Both the position numbers and the translations under genes were made by a program. From contig NZ_LN868937.1 of assembly GCF_001244735.1 (NCBI RefSeq), positions 686,707 to 750,706 of the forward strand: a DNA stretch of 64,000 nucleotides, read 5' to 3'. Positions 10,504 to 20,562 of the stretch are shown piece by piece. Source of the stretch: Bacillus andreraoultii. GTDB taxonomy: Bacteria > Bacillota > Bacilli > Bacillales > Caldibacillaceae. The notes below the pieces were generated by a model. The model was not told the origin of the DNA and did no database searches. It saw only the letters and a list, made by a program, of their open reading frames with translations. Every line of letters starts with the position of its first letter. The first letter of the stretch is position 1.

Positions 10504-10566
10504 GCCCAGGCATATCCAGTATAAGAAAACGAATTGATATTCGAATTACTGGAAGCTGGGCTTTTA
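10504..10566 (+). terminator. intrinsic terminator after lgt-yvoD-ppaX-yvoF
   Basis: Outer stem GCCCAG/CTGGGC and inner stem CCAGT/ACTGG form a long hairpin followed by TTTTA. It closes the operon. Confidence 0.7.
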
Positions 10567-10680
10567 TCTGTTTTCTTGTAAATTTCTTTGTGAAAGATAT
10601 TATGATACAATACTTTTATGATAAAATGTTCATTGTGTCTATTTTTTAACTAATAGGAAAGTATTAATTTTCCATTCTTA

Positions 10681-10830
10681 CTTTCCAATACGCATAAGCG
10701 CATAAGGAAAGCTCGAGCAGCATTGCATCGCACCCGAAAAAAACTTTTTCGGCGAACTACAGCTCTTGGTTGCCTAAAGGCTCTAGCGTCTCTGAGTTTT
10801 CTTTACCGTATAAAAAGACCGGATACTTTT
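10681..10830. repeat. GC-richer intergenic palindromic segment
   Basis: Between the terminator and yvcD lies a segment with small hairpins: CCGAAAAAAA/CTTTTTCGG near 10733-10752 and GCCTAAAGGC near 10773. It has no ORF with a ribosome site and its composition differs from the flanks. It resembles the dispersed GC-rich intergenic repeats of Bacillaceae, but copy number cannot be judged from one window. Confidence 0.3.
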
Positions 10831-10864
10831 TTTATAACATCATGATTTGTATGGAGGATGTTCT

Positions 10865-11899
10865 GTGAGTAAAAATATAAGTAATGAACGAATTGGGGAG
10901 AATGTATTAGTTTTTAATCCCTCGGGTGAATTCTATTTTACGAAAGGGCTCGTTGCCTTTGAAAGAAACGATTTAGCAAAAGCAAAAAAATATTTAACCC
11001 GTGCCCATCACATTGAACCGAATGAGCCAATCATTGCTTGTCAGCTTGCGATTATACTTGCTGAATTAGGTGATTACGAAACTTCAAATAAAATTTTATA
11101 TAAAGTCATTTCCGAAATTGACCCTAATATGTATGAATGTCACTATTTTTTAGCAAATAATTATGCATATATGGGGAAAAATGCAGAAGCGAAAGAGCAC
11201 GTGAAACTGTATTTAAAATATGTTCCAAATGGGGAGTATACAAATGATGCGCAAGATTTGTTAGAAATTATTTCTTTAGAAGCACAAGATATTAAAAGCA
11301 CTTGTCTATTCCACGACCAAATTGATTATGAAGATGAGCTCATTGAAAAACAGGAACGATCCAGAAGACTATTGGAAAATGGAGAATTGGAAGAAGCGAC
11401 TCCACTATTGGAGCAAATGATTGTCGAATATCCGAGTTTTTGGCCTGCCTTCAATAATTTAGCCCTAGCTTATTTTTATCAAGGAAAATATAGTAAAGCT
11501 TTCGATATATTGAATCAAGTGCTTGCTGAAAATCCAGGAAATCTTCATGCATTATGTAACTTAGCAGTTCTTCACTCTCATTTAGGGAAAGATGTAGAGC
11601 CATTTTTGGATTTGTTAAAAAAGGTTTATCCGATTTCTGTTGATCATCGCTATAAATTAGGTGTGACTTTATTAATTTTGGAACAATTTGAGTTAGGTTA
11701 TAAATGGTTGAAGAAGCTGATTCATGACAGTATTCAAGTGGAGAGCACGTTCTATTATTGGTTTTCACTTGCAGCTTATAAAGTAGGAAAAAGAAATGTA
11801 GCTGAAAAAGCGTGGAAAAGATTATTAAAGGAACACCCTGAAAAGGAAGGCCATGAACCGTGGAATATGGAAGAGGCAAAACCAATTTTTACAAAATAG
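10865..11899 (+). CDS. yvcD: tetratricopeptide-repeat protein, YvcD-like
   Basis: This 344-residue TPR protein has several recognisable repeats: FTKGLVAFERNDLAKAKKYL, CQLAIILAELGDYETSNKIL, CHYFLANNYAYMGKNAEAKE, and a second block AFNNLALAYFYQGKYSKAFDIL. No signal peptide or membrane segment is visible, so it is likely a cytoplasmic scaffold. GTG 10865 has a GGAGG site 7 bases upstream and is preferred over the upstream TTG at 10847. In B. subtilis yvcD lies just upstream of trxB, as here. The molecular role is unknown. Confidence 0.85.
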   Translation: MSKNISNERIGENVLVFNPSGEFYFTKGLVAFERNDLAKAKKYLTRAHHIEPNEPIIACQLAIILAELGDYETSNKILYKVISEIDPNMYECHYFLANNYAYMGKNAEAKEHVKLYLKYVPNGEYTNDAQDLLEIISLEAQDIKSTCLFHDQIDYEDELIEKQERSRRLLENGELEEATPLLEQMIVEYPSFWPAFNNLALAYFYQGKYSKAFDILNQVLAENPGNLHALCNLAVLHSHLGKDVEPFLDLLKKVYPISVDHRYKLGVTLLILEQFELGYKWLKKLIHDSIQVESTFYYWFSLAAYKVGKRNVAEKAWKRLLKEHPEKEGHEPWNMEEAKPIFTK

Positions 11900-11986
11900 G
11901 TAATAATCGTCGCCCGCGTCTCAAACGAAGCGGATTACTTGAACGAATCGAAATTTGATTGTACATTTTAATTAAGAGGAGTGTGA

Positions 11987-12931
<945 letters not shown>

Positions 12932-13064
12932 ATACTCCGAATACGTATGAATAATAAGCCATTAAAAAGTAATAGCGGCTTAATGCGGTTGTAACACGTA
13001 TGAAATATAGATAGCGTATTATAAGAATAAGAAGAAATTGACCCCCTTTTAAATAAAGTTTTTT

Positions 13065-13096
13065 GAGTACGGGAATAGCCTGTACTCTTTTTTTTG
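13065..13096 (+). terminator. intrinsic terminator after trxB
   Basis: GAGTACGGG-AATAG-CCTGTACTC forms a strong stem followed by nine T. The stretch from here to 13563 shows no convincing gene, only AT-rich DNA that should include the promoter of the next gene. Confidence 0.85.
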
Positions 13097-13563
13097 TTTA
13101 TAGGACATTTGTATGTGGGACATTGGGTACATGTAAAGAGCGAATAATCGTGGTAATCTGTTCTGTAGACATAATAGGTTACTCCCCTTTGTGATAAAAT
13201 TAACGATTATCGGAATAAGCCATCTATGTGTTGTGTTTTAAAAAAAATTATAGTACGAATATAATAAAGGGTAATTCCTTTCCAAAAATCGACAAATTGG
13301 TGACATTTACGTTTTAACGGTATAACACATTAGCAGAAAGTGATACCATTAATTGGGTGGTTCTTTCGTAAGGTATCATTATAAATAGCTGAATGGGGAT
13401 TATAGAATAGAAAAGGCAATTTTTAAAAAAGGGATATTGCTTACCCATGCGAAAATGATCAGTTGGTAAACATAGGAAGATAATGAATACATTCTTTATA
13501 AACAAATTTTTTACTATTGTTAACGTTTTAATCGTAGGTTCACATTAAAGGGGAGTTAAGTAA

Positions 13564-15273
13564 ATGAGGAATGGGACCAATCTAAGTTATGTTCATGATT
13601 CCATGATTAAACTAGAGGAATATTTTAGTCAAAACTTTAAAGATTGTAAGGTATCTATCAATAACGAAAATAAGTATGTGATTTTTTTATCAATTGGAAA
13701 CCCTTCCATGCGTGCGTTTGTTCTAAAAGATGTTTCAACGGATTTGATGAAAACCTTCGAACGCTTTCGAAGTAAATTATTTGATATGATGACCAAACGT
13801 CACCTTGATCTTCAATGGATCAAAGTAGATATCGTAAAGGAAGTACAACCAATCCATTTTACAGAACTGGAAAAACTGATTGCAAAGACAAGAAAAAACT
13901 ATTTTCGTTATGGAATTTCATTTGACGTGGATTTTCAGGTGGCCTTTTTAGAACAAGAAATAAATGGGAACGCAATGATTAAAAATGGCGAATCGAATAC
14001 ACTTCAGTTGGATGACAAAAATATCAATTATTATTTAAAAAATAATTATGGTATCCGTTTTCCGTTTATAAAAGACAGATATAGGAATAAACCCGTTTTT
14101 ATATTTACAACGAATAGCGTATTTTTAGACAAATCTGATGGAAAGCTTCAAGTATTGAATAACGGTATGTTAATGAACGGGATAAGAAGAACGAATGATA
14201 TTGCATCTGAAGTCTATTCTATTATTAACAAATCTACTTATTACTTAATGAATTTATTAAAATCTAATGGAAAGTTTGAGTATGGCTATTTTTCTTCTTT
14301 TGCTAAAAGAATTGGAACGTATAATATACTACGACATGCTAGTTCTTTATACGCTTTAGCAGAAGGCTATGAAGTTTTGAAAGATAAACAGATTATACAA
14401 GCAGTTCAAAAGGGAATTGATTATTTAATTCGAGAAGCAATAGTATATAAAAATGAGGAAACGAAAGAGATTGCTTATGTTGTAGATTATACGAATAACA
14501 ATGAAATAAAGTTAGGCTCTAATGCCACCGCAATTTTGGCAATGACAAAATATATGGAAGTGACAAATACAAAGAAATATATAGAGGTTGCTCAAGCTTT
14601 GGCTAGGGGAATTGTCGAAATGAAAACGTCTAGTGGAGGGTTTGTTCATGTTTTAAGTTATCCATCTTTTGAAATTAAGGATGTTTATAGAGTTATTTAT
14701 TATGAGGGAGAAGCTGTCTTTTCGTTATTACGTTTATATGGTATTGATAAAAATGAGCGATGGTTACAAGAGGCAAAGAACGCCTTTGACTATTTCATTG
14801 TTCGTGAGTATTGGAAATATTACGATCATTGGCTTAGCTATGCGATCAATGAGCTAACAACTTATCTTCCGGAAGATAAATATTTTATTTTTGGATTAAA
14901 AAATTGTAACGGAAAACTAGATTTCATTTATAACCGTGAAACGACTTATCCCACTTTTATGGAATTAATGATGGCAACATATAAAATGGTAAAAACAATG
15001 AAGAACTTAAAAAAGGAACATTTATTCATACATATTGATGAGAAGTATTTAAACGAAACAATAGATAGAAGAGCGGAATATCAGAGGGTGGGGTTTTTTT
15101 ATCCTGAGCTTGCTATGTATACGAAAAAACCATCACTTATTCTACATTCATTTTTTATCCGCCATCATTCTTTCCGTGTACGGATTGATGATATTGAGCA
15201 TTATTTATCTGGATATATCCAATTTTTTCATCACCGAATACCAGATATTAGCAAGGAAGATGACTTAATTTAG
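13564..15273 (+). CDS. uncharacterised protein with an alpha/alpha-barrel-like C-terminal domain
   Basis: This 569-residue protein of unknown function starts at ATG 13564 behind an AAGGGGAG site. No signal peptide is visible. The first 200 residues form a mixed alpha/beta region. Residues about 220-480 are a series of paired helices with small-residue turns (LRHASSLYALAEGYE, KLGSNATAILAMTKYMEV, YYEGEAVFSLLRLYGID, YEVLKD), the pattern of an (alpha/alpha)6 barrel as in N-acyl-glucosamine epimerases, glycoside hydrolases and prenyl cyclases. Catalytic residues cannot be assigned. It is followed after about 95 bases by a SARP-type regulator and then by the DA-repeat surface protein. A role in glycan or surface modification is only an inference from context. 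Confidence 0.65.
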   Translation: MRNGTNLSYVHDSMIKLEEYFSQNFKDCKVSINNENKYVIFLSIGNPSMRAFVLKDVSTDLMKTFERFRSKLFDMMTKRHLDLQWIKVDIVKEVQPIHFTELEKLIAKTRKNYFRYGISFDVDFQVAFLEQEINGNAMIKNGESNTLQLDDKNINYYLKNNYGIRFPFIKDRYRNKPVFIFTTNSVFLDKSDGKLQVLNNGMLMNGIRRTNDIASEVYSIINKSTYYLMNLLKSNGKFEYGYFSSFAKRIGTYNILRHASSLYALAEGYEVLKDKQIIQAVQKGIDYLIREAIVYKNEETKEIAYVVDYTNNNEIKLGSNATAILAMTKYMEVTNTKKYIEVAQALARGIVEMKTSSGGFVHVLSYPSFEIKDVYRVIYYEGEAVFSLLRLYGIDKNERWLQEAKNAFDYFIVREYWKYYDHWLSYAINELTTYLPEDKYFIFGLKNCNGKLDFIYNRETTYPTFMELMMATYKMVKTMKNLKKEHLFIHIDEKYLNETIDRRAEYQRVGFFYPELAMYTKKPSLILHSFFIRHHSFRVRIDDIEHYLSGYIQFFHHRIPDISKEDDLI

Positions 15274-15368
15274 ATGTGCAATTAACAATAGACTTTTGGA
15301 AAAAAGAGGAAATATATTACCTACATGGATGAATCACACTCCTCAATATACTAGAAAGGTTGATAACG

Positions 15369-16502
15369 TTGTTGAAATCTATAATTGTAGGTAGTAGCAA
15401 ACAAGAGGTGAATCTCTTAGAGGAAATATTTGAGTCAACAAATAAAATAAAAATAGTTGGTAAATTTTTATGTGAACATCAGAACTTTGAGGAACTTGAA
15501 TGTTTAAGTCCAGAAGTGGTGTTTATTTTAATTGAATGTTTAGGTGTAAAAGGAATTCAATTTGCAGAAAATGTGATAGAAAACGTTCCGAATGCAAAGA
15601 TTGTCTTCATATCAAAGTCTAAAGATTATGCGGTGCAAGCTTTTGAACTAGGTGCAGTAGATTATATTTTAAAGCCATTTGATAAATTGAGGTTACATAA
15701 AACAATTAAACGAATTAAAAATAAAAAGCAACTTGCATCATCTAAAGAAAAATACTCGGTATGCTGTTTTAAAGATTTACATTTTAAATGTAACGGAGTG
15801 GAAATGAAGCAAGTAAAATGGAGAACTGCAAAGGCAAAGGAGTTATTTGCCTTTCTTATACATAGTAGGAGTGAGACAGTTATTCGGAAAGATATCATCA
15901 TTGACACACTCTGGCCAGATGAAGATATGGATAAAGCATACGAAAAATTATATGTAACCATTTGTCATATCAGACGAACGTTAAGAAAGATTGGTGTGAA
16001 AATCGATATTGTTAGTAAGGAAAATGGTTATGAACTTATTTTTAATGATGTGATATGTGAAAATGATAAATGGGAAAAAGAGGTTCAAGAATTCACGACA
16101 ATCACATGTGATACATTAAATAAAGGAATTGATTTAATAAAACAATATAAAGGTGATTATTTAGTTGAAGAATCCTATATATGGGCCGAAAATGAGCAGG
16201 AACGACTAAGGGTTCTATACCAAGCGCTGTCAAACCATGTGTTAAAATTACTTTTTAATAATAAAAGATATACGGAGGTAAGCTTACTAGCGTTAAAAAA
16301 CCAACGATTGTATCCTTATTTACAAGATTCGTATTTAATGTTAATGCTCGTATATGACAAGTTAGGTGATATTCATCATGTAGAAAAACAGTATGAGAAA
16401 TTAACTCAAATGATGAAAGAGGAATTTAATACATTACCTAATGAGGAAATAAGAGAATGGTACAGGAACTGGGTTAAAAAGCATAGTATCGATTCAATTT
16501 GA
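15369..16502 (+). CDS. SARP-type regulator with degenerate receiver domain
   Basis: The domain order is a response-regulator receiver (about residues 1-115), a winged-helix DNA-binding domain (about 140-210, with DIIIDTLWPDEDMDKAYEKL) and a BTAD bacterial transcriptional activation domain (about 230-375). In the receiver the N-terminal acidic pair is replaced (IIVGSSKQE where DDE is expected) and the phospho-acceptor Asp is missing (VVFILIECLG where VFLDI is expected). The switch Lys in the KPFD motif remains. It is therefore likely phosphorylation-independent. TTG 15369 follows AAAGG at 9 bases; an upstream TTG at 15360 overlaps that site. No histidine kinase is adjacent. The downstream surface-protein gene is a plausible target. 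Confidence 0.8.
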   Translation: MLKSIIVGSSKQEVNLLEEIFESTNKIKIVGKFLCEHQNFEELECLSPEVVFILIECLGVKGIQFAENVIENVPNAKIVFISKSKDYAVQAFELGAVDYILKPFDKLRLHKTIKRIKNKKQLASSKEKYSVCCFKDLHFKCNGVEMKQVKWRTAKAKELFAFLIHSRSETVIRKDIIIDTLWPDEDMDKAYEKLYVTICHIRRTLRKIGVKIDIVSKENGYELIFNDVICENDKWEKEVQEFTTITCDTLNKGIDLIKQYKGDYLVEESYIWAENEQERLRVLYQALSNHVLKLLFNNKRYTEVSLLALKNQRLYPYLQDSYLMLMLVYDKLGDIHHVEKQYEKLTQMMKEEFNTLPNEEIREWYRNWVKKHSIDSI

Positions 16503-16531
16503 TAAAATAGTTGCGATGAATCCGACATGAA

Positions 16532-16574
16532 TCCGACAATGTTAGTCAATAAAACTAGCATTGTTGGATTCTTT
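16532..16574 (+). terminator. intrinsic terminator after the SARP gene
   Basis: ACAATGTTAGT pairs with ACTAGCATTGT (one wobble), extended by TCC/GGA, followed by CTTTTTG. The following 530 bases to 17104 contain only AT-rich DNA with no convincing gene; they should hold the promoter of the surface protein. Confidence 0.75.
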
Positions 16575-17104
16575 TTGTTTATGAGAAAACTACGTCTCTC
16601 TTCCCTCTTAAGGCCCGGATAATCAAGTTTTCTTTATTATGATAATAAATGAAAATGGAACATATAAATTAGATTATGGTTATTATAGGATAATTATACT
16701 TCCTGAATTTTTACATATTTCCCCTTTGTTCTCCTTATCTAGTGATTTTACCGACCATATTTGCTTGTTCACTATATTATTTATTTCAATTAGTAATGTT
16801 TTTATCGATAGAAGCGATTGGGATACTTGTATTCTTTTACAATTTGAAAGCATTGAATGTGTTTTATCCCTTTATTCATTAAGTGAAATTTCATTTAGCA
16901 GATTTAGATGATCTGAGTGCTCACAGGAGAAAATCAATCTACCAAAGATAAAAATAGATCAAAGTACAGAAATGAATAAGTTTTTGTCAATAAATTGTAT
17001 ATATTCTGGTTCGTAATTGGACAAGTAGTACTTGTTATAGTGGCTTTGTAAGCGAAATCAATGAGAAGGAGTGTACAAAGAGAAATGAAAGGAGAATTAT
17101 TAAG

Positions 17105-19756
17105 GTGGGAAAGCATGTAAATTACAAAGAGAGAATGAATAATCAGAAGAAGGGTAGATTAATAAAGACAACAGCACTTGTAGCAACAACTATGATAGCA
17201 CTTACGCCAGCATATAATTCTGCAAAGGCTATGGAACATCAGCAAGTAAATAGAGAAAATAGTCATGTAGTAGGTGTTCAGCCATTACTTTCAGATATTT
17301 ACGATGAAACGGTAAATCATAGGTGGGTAAAATACGGTTTAATTGAGGTAAGAGATTTTGATGCGAGAAAATATACGCTTAACCTTACTTATTACACACA
17401 TTACATTTTAAATATGCATACTAGACTAGCAGATGCAAAATTTAATTTAACAATTGACGCAAAACTACAAGATTATATCCAAGATGTAAAGGTAAGAGTA
17501 GGTTATAATAGGTGGATTTCAGCAGAAAAATTAAGTGATGGGACATATTCTATTAGACATAAAGATGTATTAAGTAGATGGTTAATTGGGGTTAACCAAC
17601 AATTTGATATTCAAGTAGTATTTAAGGATAAAATTGAAAACTTAAAAGAAGACACATATTTTGTTGATATTGCGTTATTTGATAAAAGTAATAGAGTCGT
17701 TCATAATACAACAGATAACGCATATTTTACTACGAAAAATCGCGATTCTGTTTATGAAGAAAACAATTTGATAACAGGATCAGGTTATACAGTTTCTTAT
17801 AAAAATTTGAATGATACAGAGATTGATTTGAATTATGTTATGCATTACAAATTAAATGCGACTCGAGTGAAAAATGGTAAATTTGAATTTTATATTGATA
17901 AAAAGTTATTACCTTATATAAATGAAGTTTTGATAGAAACGAAAGATGGAAAATTTAAATCTGTTGTAATTAATGAAAATGGTTCGTTTAATTATGCGGT
18001 TAGTAGTCTTTTATCAGAAGCACGTATTGGGGTTCCGCAATCATTTACAGTTAAAATCAAATTAAAAGAGAATGTAGCCAACTTACCAAGTGGTATATAT
18101 CTATTTGAAGTTCACCAAACAACTGGTGATGGAAAAACGATATTAAAGGGATCTGAGAATAGTGCTTATTTTACCCATGAGAACTTAAATGATCATGATG
18201 ATACGGATGCAGATGCCGACGCCGATGCAGATGCGGATGCGGATGCCGACGCCGATGCAGATGCCGACGCCGATGCTGATGCGGATGCTGACGCGGATGC
18301 CGATGCTGATGCGGATGCTGACGCGGATGCGGATGCTGATGCCGACGCTGATGCGGATGCGGATGCGGATGCTGATGCGGATGCGGATGCTGATGCCGAC
18401 GCCGATGCGGATGCGGATGCTGATGCCGACGCCGATGCAGATGCCGACGCCGATGCTGATGCGGATGCTGACGCGGATGCCGATGCTGATGCGGATGCTG
18501 ACGCGGATGCGGATGCTGATGCCGACGCTGATGCGGATGCGGATGCGGATGCTGATGCGGATGCGGATGCTGATGCCGACGCCGATGCGGATGCGGATGC
18601 TGATGCCGACGCCGATGCAGATGCCGACGCCGATGCTGATGCGGATGCTGACGCTGATGCCGATGCTGATGCGGATGCTGACGCTGATGCCGATGCTGAT
18701 GCGGATGCTGACGCGGATGCGGATGCTGATGCGGATGCTGATGCGGATGCGGATGCTGATGCCGATGCGGATGCCGACGCCGATGCGGATGCGGATGCCG
18801 ACGCCGATGCTGATGCTGATGCGGATGCTGATGCGGATGCGGATGCCGACGCCGACGCGGATGCCGACGCCGATGCTGATGCCGATGCTGATGCCGATGC
18901 GGATGCGGATGCGGATGCGGATGCCGACGCTGATGCGGATGCTGATGCCGACGCCGATGCGGATGCCGATGCGGATGCGGATGCGGATGCGGATGCTGAC
19001 GCCGATGCGGATGCTGACGCTGATGCGGATGCCGATGCGGATGCCGACGCTGATGCTGATGCTGATGCGGATGCTGATGCCGACGCTGATGCGGATGCGG
19101 ATGCCGACGCTGATGCTGATGCGGATGCGGATGCCGACGCCGATGCGGATGCCGATGCGGATGCGGATGCGGATGCGGATGCTGACGCCGATGCTGATGC
19201 GGATGCTGACGCTGATGCTGATGCGGATGCGGATGCCGACGCCGATGCTGATGCTGATGCGGATGCTGATGCCGATGCGGATGCCGACGCCGACGCTGAC
19301 GCGGATGCCGACGCAGATGCAGATGCGGATGCCGACGCCGATGCGGATGCTGACGCTGATGCGGATGCTGATGCCGACGCCGATGCGGATGCTGATGCGG
19401 ATGCCGACGCCGACGCTGACGCGGATGCCGACGCAGATGCGGATGCTGATGCTGATGCGGATGCTGACGCTGATGCGGATGCGGATGCCGATGCTGATGC
19501 GGATGCGGATGCGGATGCCGACGCCGATGCTGATGCGGATGCCGATGCGGATGCCGATGCGGATGCCGATGCCGATACCGAAACGAATGATGATAATATC
19601 ACAAAAGTTGATCCAGGTACTTCCCAAAATGAAGGTGAAGCAGGTAAGAAGCTACCAAGTACGGCAACGACGATTTGGACTTTAGGTCTCGGTGGTTTAG
19701 GCTCATTATTAGCTGGACTTAGATTAAGAAGATTTAGAGATAGAACAGATAAATAG
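17105..19756 (+). CDS. sortase-anchored surface protein with a giant Asp-Ala repeat stalk
   Basis: The 883-residue secreted protein starts at GTG 17105, 10 bases after AAAGGAG. Residues 1-43 are a Sec signal peptide (basic start, hydrophobic core ending TPAYNSAKA). Residues about 60-220 and 221-360 are two homologous domains of about 145 residues, each ending in an (S/D)NAYFT motif, so an internal duplication. Residues 368-823 are 228 perfect DA dipeptides. The C-terminus has a cell-wall sorting signal: LPSTA, a hydrophobic stretch and RLRRFRDRTDK. The layout resembles MSCRAMM adhesins with SD stalks, here with DA. The ligand is unknown. An adhesin or surface-display role is inferred. LPSTA instead of LPxTG suggests a class D-like sortase. 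Confidence 0.85.
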   Translation: MGKHVNYKERMNNQKKGRLIKTTALVATTMIALTPAYNSAKAMEHQQVNRENSHVVGVQPLLSDIYDETVNHRWVKYGLIEVRDFDARKYTLNLTYYTHYILNMHTRLADAKFNLTIDAKLQDYIQDVKVRVGYNRWISAEKLSDGTYSIRHKDVLSRWLIGVNQQFDIQVVFKDKIENLKEDTYFVDIALFDKSNRVVHNTTDNAYFTTKNRDSVYEENNLITGSGYTVSYKNLNDTEIDLNYVMHYKLNATRVKNGKFEFYIDKKLLPYINEVLIETKDGKFKSVVINENGSFNYAVSSLLSEARIGVPQSFTVKIKLKENVANLPSGIYLFEVHQTTGDGKTILKGSENSAYFTHENLNDHDDTDADADADADADADADADADADADADADADADADADADADADADADADADADADADADADADADADADADADADADADADADADADADADADADADADADADADADADADADADADADADADADADADADADADADADADADADADADADADADADADADADADADADADADADADADADADADADADADADADADADADADADADADADADADADADADADADADADADADADADADADADADADADADADADADADADADADADADADADADADADADADADADADADADADADADADADADADADADADADADADADADADADADADADADADADADADADADADADADADADADADADADADADADADADADADADADADADADADADADADADADADADADADADADADADADADADADADADADADADADADADADADADADADADADADADTETNDDNITKVDPGTSQNEGEAGKKLPSTATTIWTLGLGGLGSLLAGLRLRRFRDRTDK
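18206..19573 (+). repeat. GAY-GCN hexanucleotide array encoding (Asp-Ala)228
   Basis: This stretch of 1368 bases consists only of GAT/GAC and GCN codons in strict alternation. All three forward frames and much of the reverse strand stay open, which creates large shadow ORFs. A higher-order unit is present: 18242-18421 and 18422-18601 are identical 180-bp tandem copies, and 18602-18654 begins a third. A further duplicated block is offset by 120 bp around 19270-19320 and 19390-19440. The array is far more GC-rich than its surroundings. Confidence 0.97.
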
Positions 19757-19792
19757 ATTTTAATAAAAGGCGTTTATTGAACGCAAAGACAT

Positions 19793-19845
19793 GACAAGTG
19801 GTGAAACAATTTTTTATTTGTTCACTACTTGTCGTTTTATTTTTC
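19793..19845 (+). terminator. intrinsic terminator after the surface-protein gene
   Basis: GACAAGTGGTGAA pairs with TTCACTACTTGTC around an AT-rich loop, followed by a T-rich tail. Confidence 0.8.
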
Positions 19846-19859
19846 CACTTTCTGCAAGT

Positions 19860-20210
19860 AGTAGGTACCCGTTACCGATCTTAACAGATTTTCCGAACGA
19901 GAACGCTCATGCAGGTCGCAAACCGTCTTTATAACAGGGATGAAAGTGAAGCCAAACGGAGTACCACTTTTAATCGGAAGCTTTGTGGTACCTCGAGTAT
20001 TTGAAATTCCAATAACTTTATTTTATAGGCTATTTTTGTAAACTTTGTTGTTATTCGCTAAGGAGACGTTTTCCGCGGGTACGGCCTCAGCCAGAGCTGC
20101 TTTCTTGAATAATCTTGTCTGGCTCCTTGCACCGAGGAATCCTGCTCCCTGAGTTTCTCGTAGATGCAGATATAGCGGTGCAGGGTCTTCGAGAGGGCAG
20201 CCTTTTTATT
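19860..20210. repeat. non-coding segment with palindromes and a GC-rich repeat-like block
   Basis: AGTACCAC/GTGGTACCT form a hairpin at about 19960-19993, with GTAGGTACC upstream. The block from about 20058 to 20210 (TTTTCCGCGGGTACGGCCTCAGCC and onward) is GC-richer and resembles the dispersed intergenic repeat of Bacillaceae that begins with a CCGCGGGxACGGCCTCAG-type core. No gene with a ribosome site is seen. Confidence 0.4.
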
Positions 20211-20379
20211 ACATTTATTGCGGCTTTCAGAAAAAATTAATAAAATATAGGTGTGGAAGATATAGAAGAATAAATATAAACGTATCATGAATTAACCAAT
20301 TTGTGTTCTGCCCTGGGTTATAGAAGAAAAATATTATTTGTTGAAAAAGTCGAACTGAGATTTTTTAGGAGGGATTTTT

Positions 20380-20562
20380 TTGAATTTATTAGCTAAATAT
20401 AATTACGGAATAATAATTATTTGCCTTGCTGTAACAACCATTATTAACTTAGTCTCAAATAATAGTACTTTAAGAACTACGATTTCTATACTTGTTTTTA
20501 TTATCGTATTAATAACTTTAATATCTACTAAAAATCAAAGCAAAAAAAATGCTGACATATAA
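20380..20562 (+). CDS. small hydrophobic protein, two predicted membrane segments
   Basis: This 60-residue ORF starts at TTG 20380, preceded at 6 bases by a perfect AGGAGGG site, which makes translation likely. Two hydrophobic segments (IIIICLAVTTIINLV and ISILVFIIVLITLI) are joined by a short polar loop, and the C-terminus is basic. No family is recognised. It stands alone between repeat DNA and a decayed region. Confidence 0.55.
   Translation: MNLLAKYNYGIIIICLAVTTIINLVSNNSTLRTTISILVFIIVLITLISTKNQSKKNADI

Noticed and set aside
16639-16911. 90-codon ORF between the SARP and surface-protein genes
   Set aside because: It has no ribosome site and a composition like random AT-rich DNA, and it lies where a promoter region is expected.
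18193-19602. Large minus-strand frame encoding Ser-Ala repeats, and a second one rich in Ile/Arg/Ser
   Set aside because: Both are the mirror image of the GAY-GCN array, which contains no stop in several frames. They have no ribosome site and no function outside the repeat.
18189-19685. Plus-strand frame encoding Met-Arg-Met-Leu repeats
   Set aside because: It is a frame-shifted reading of the same array inside the surface-protein gene.
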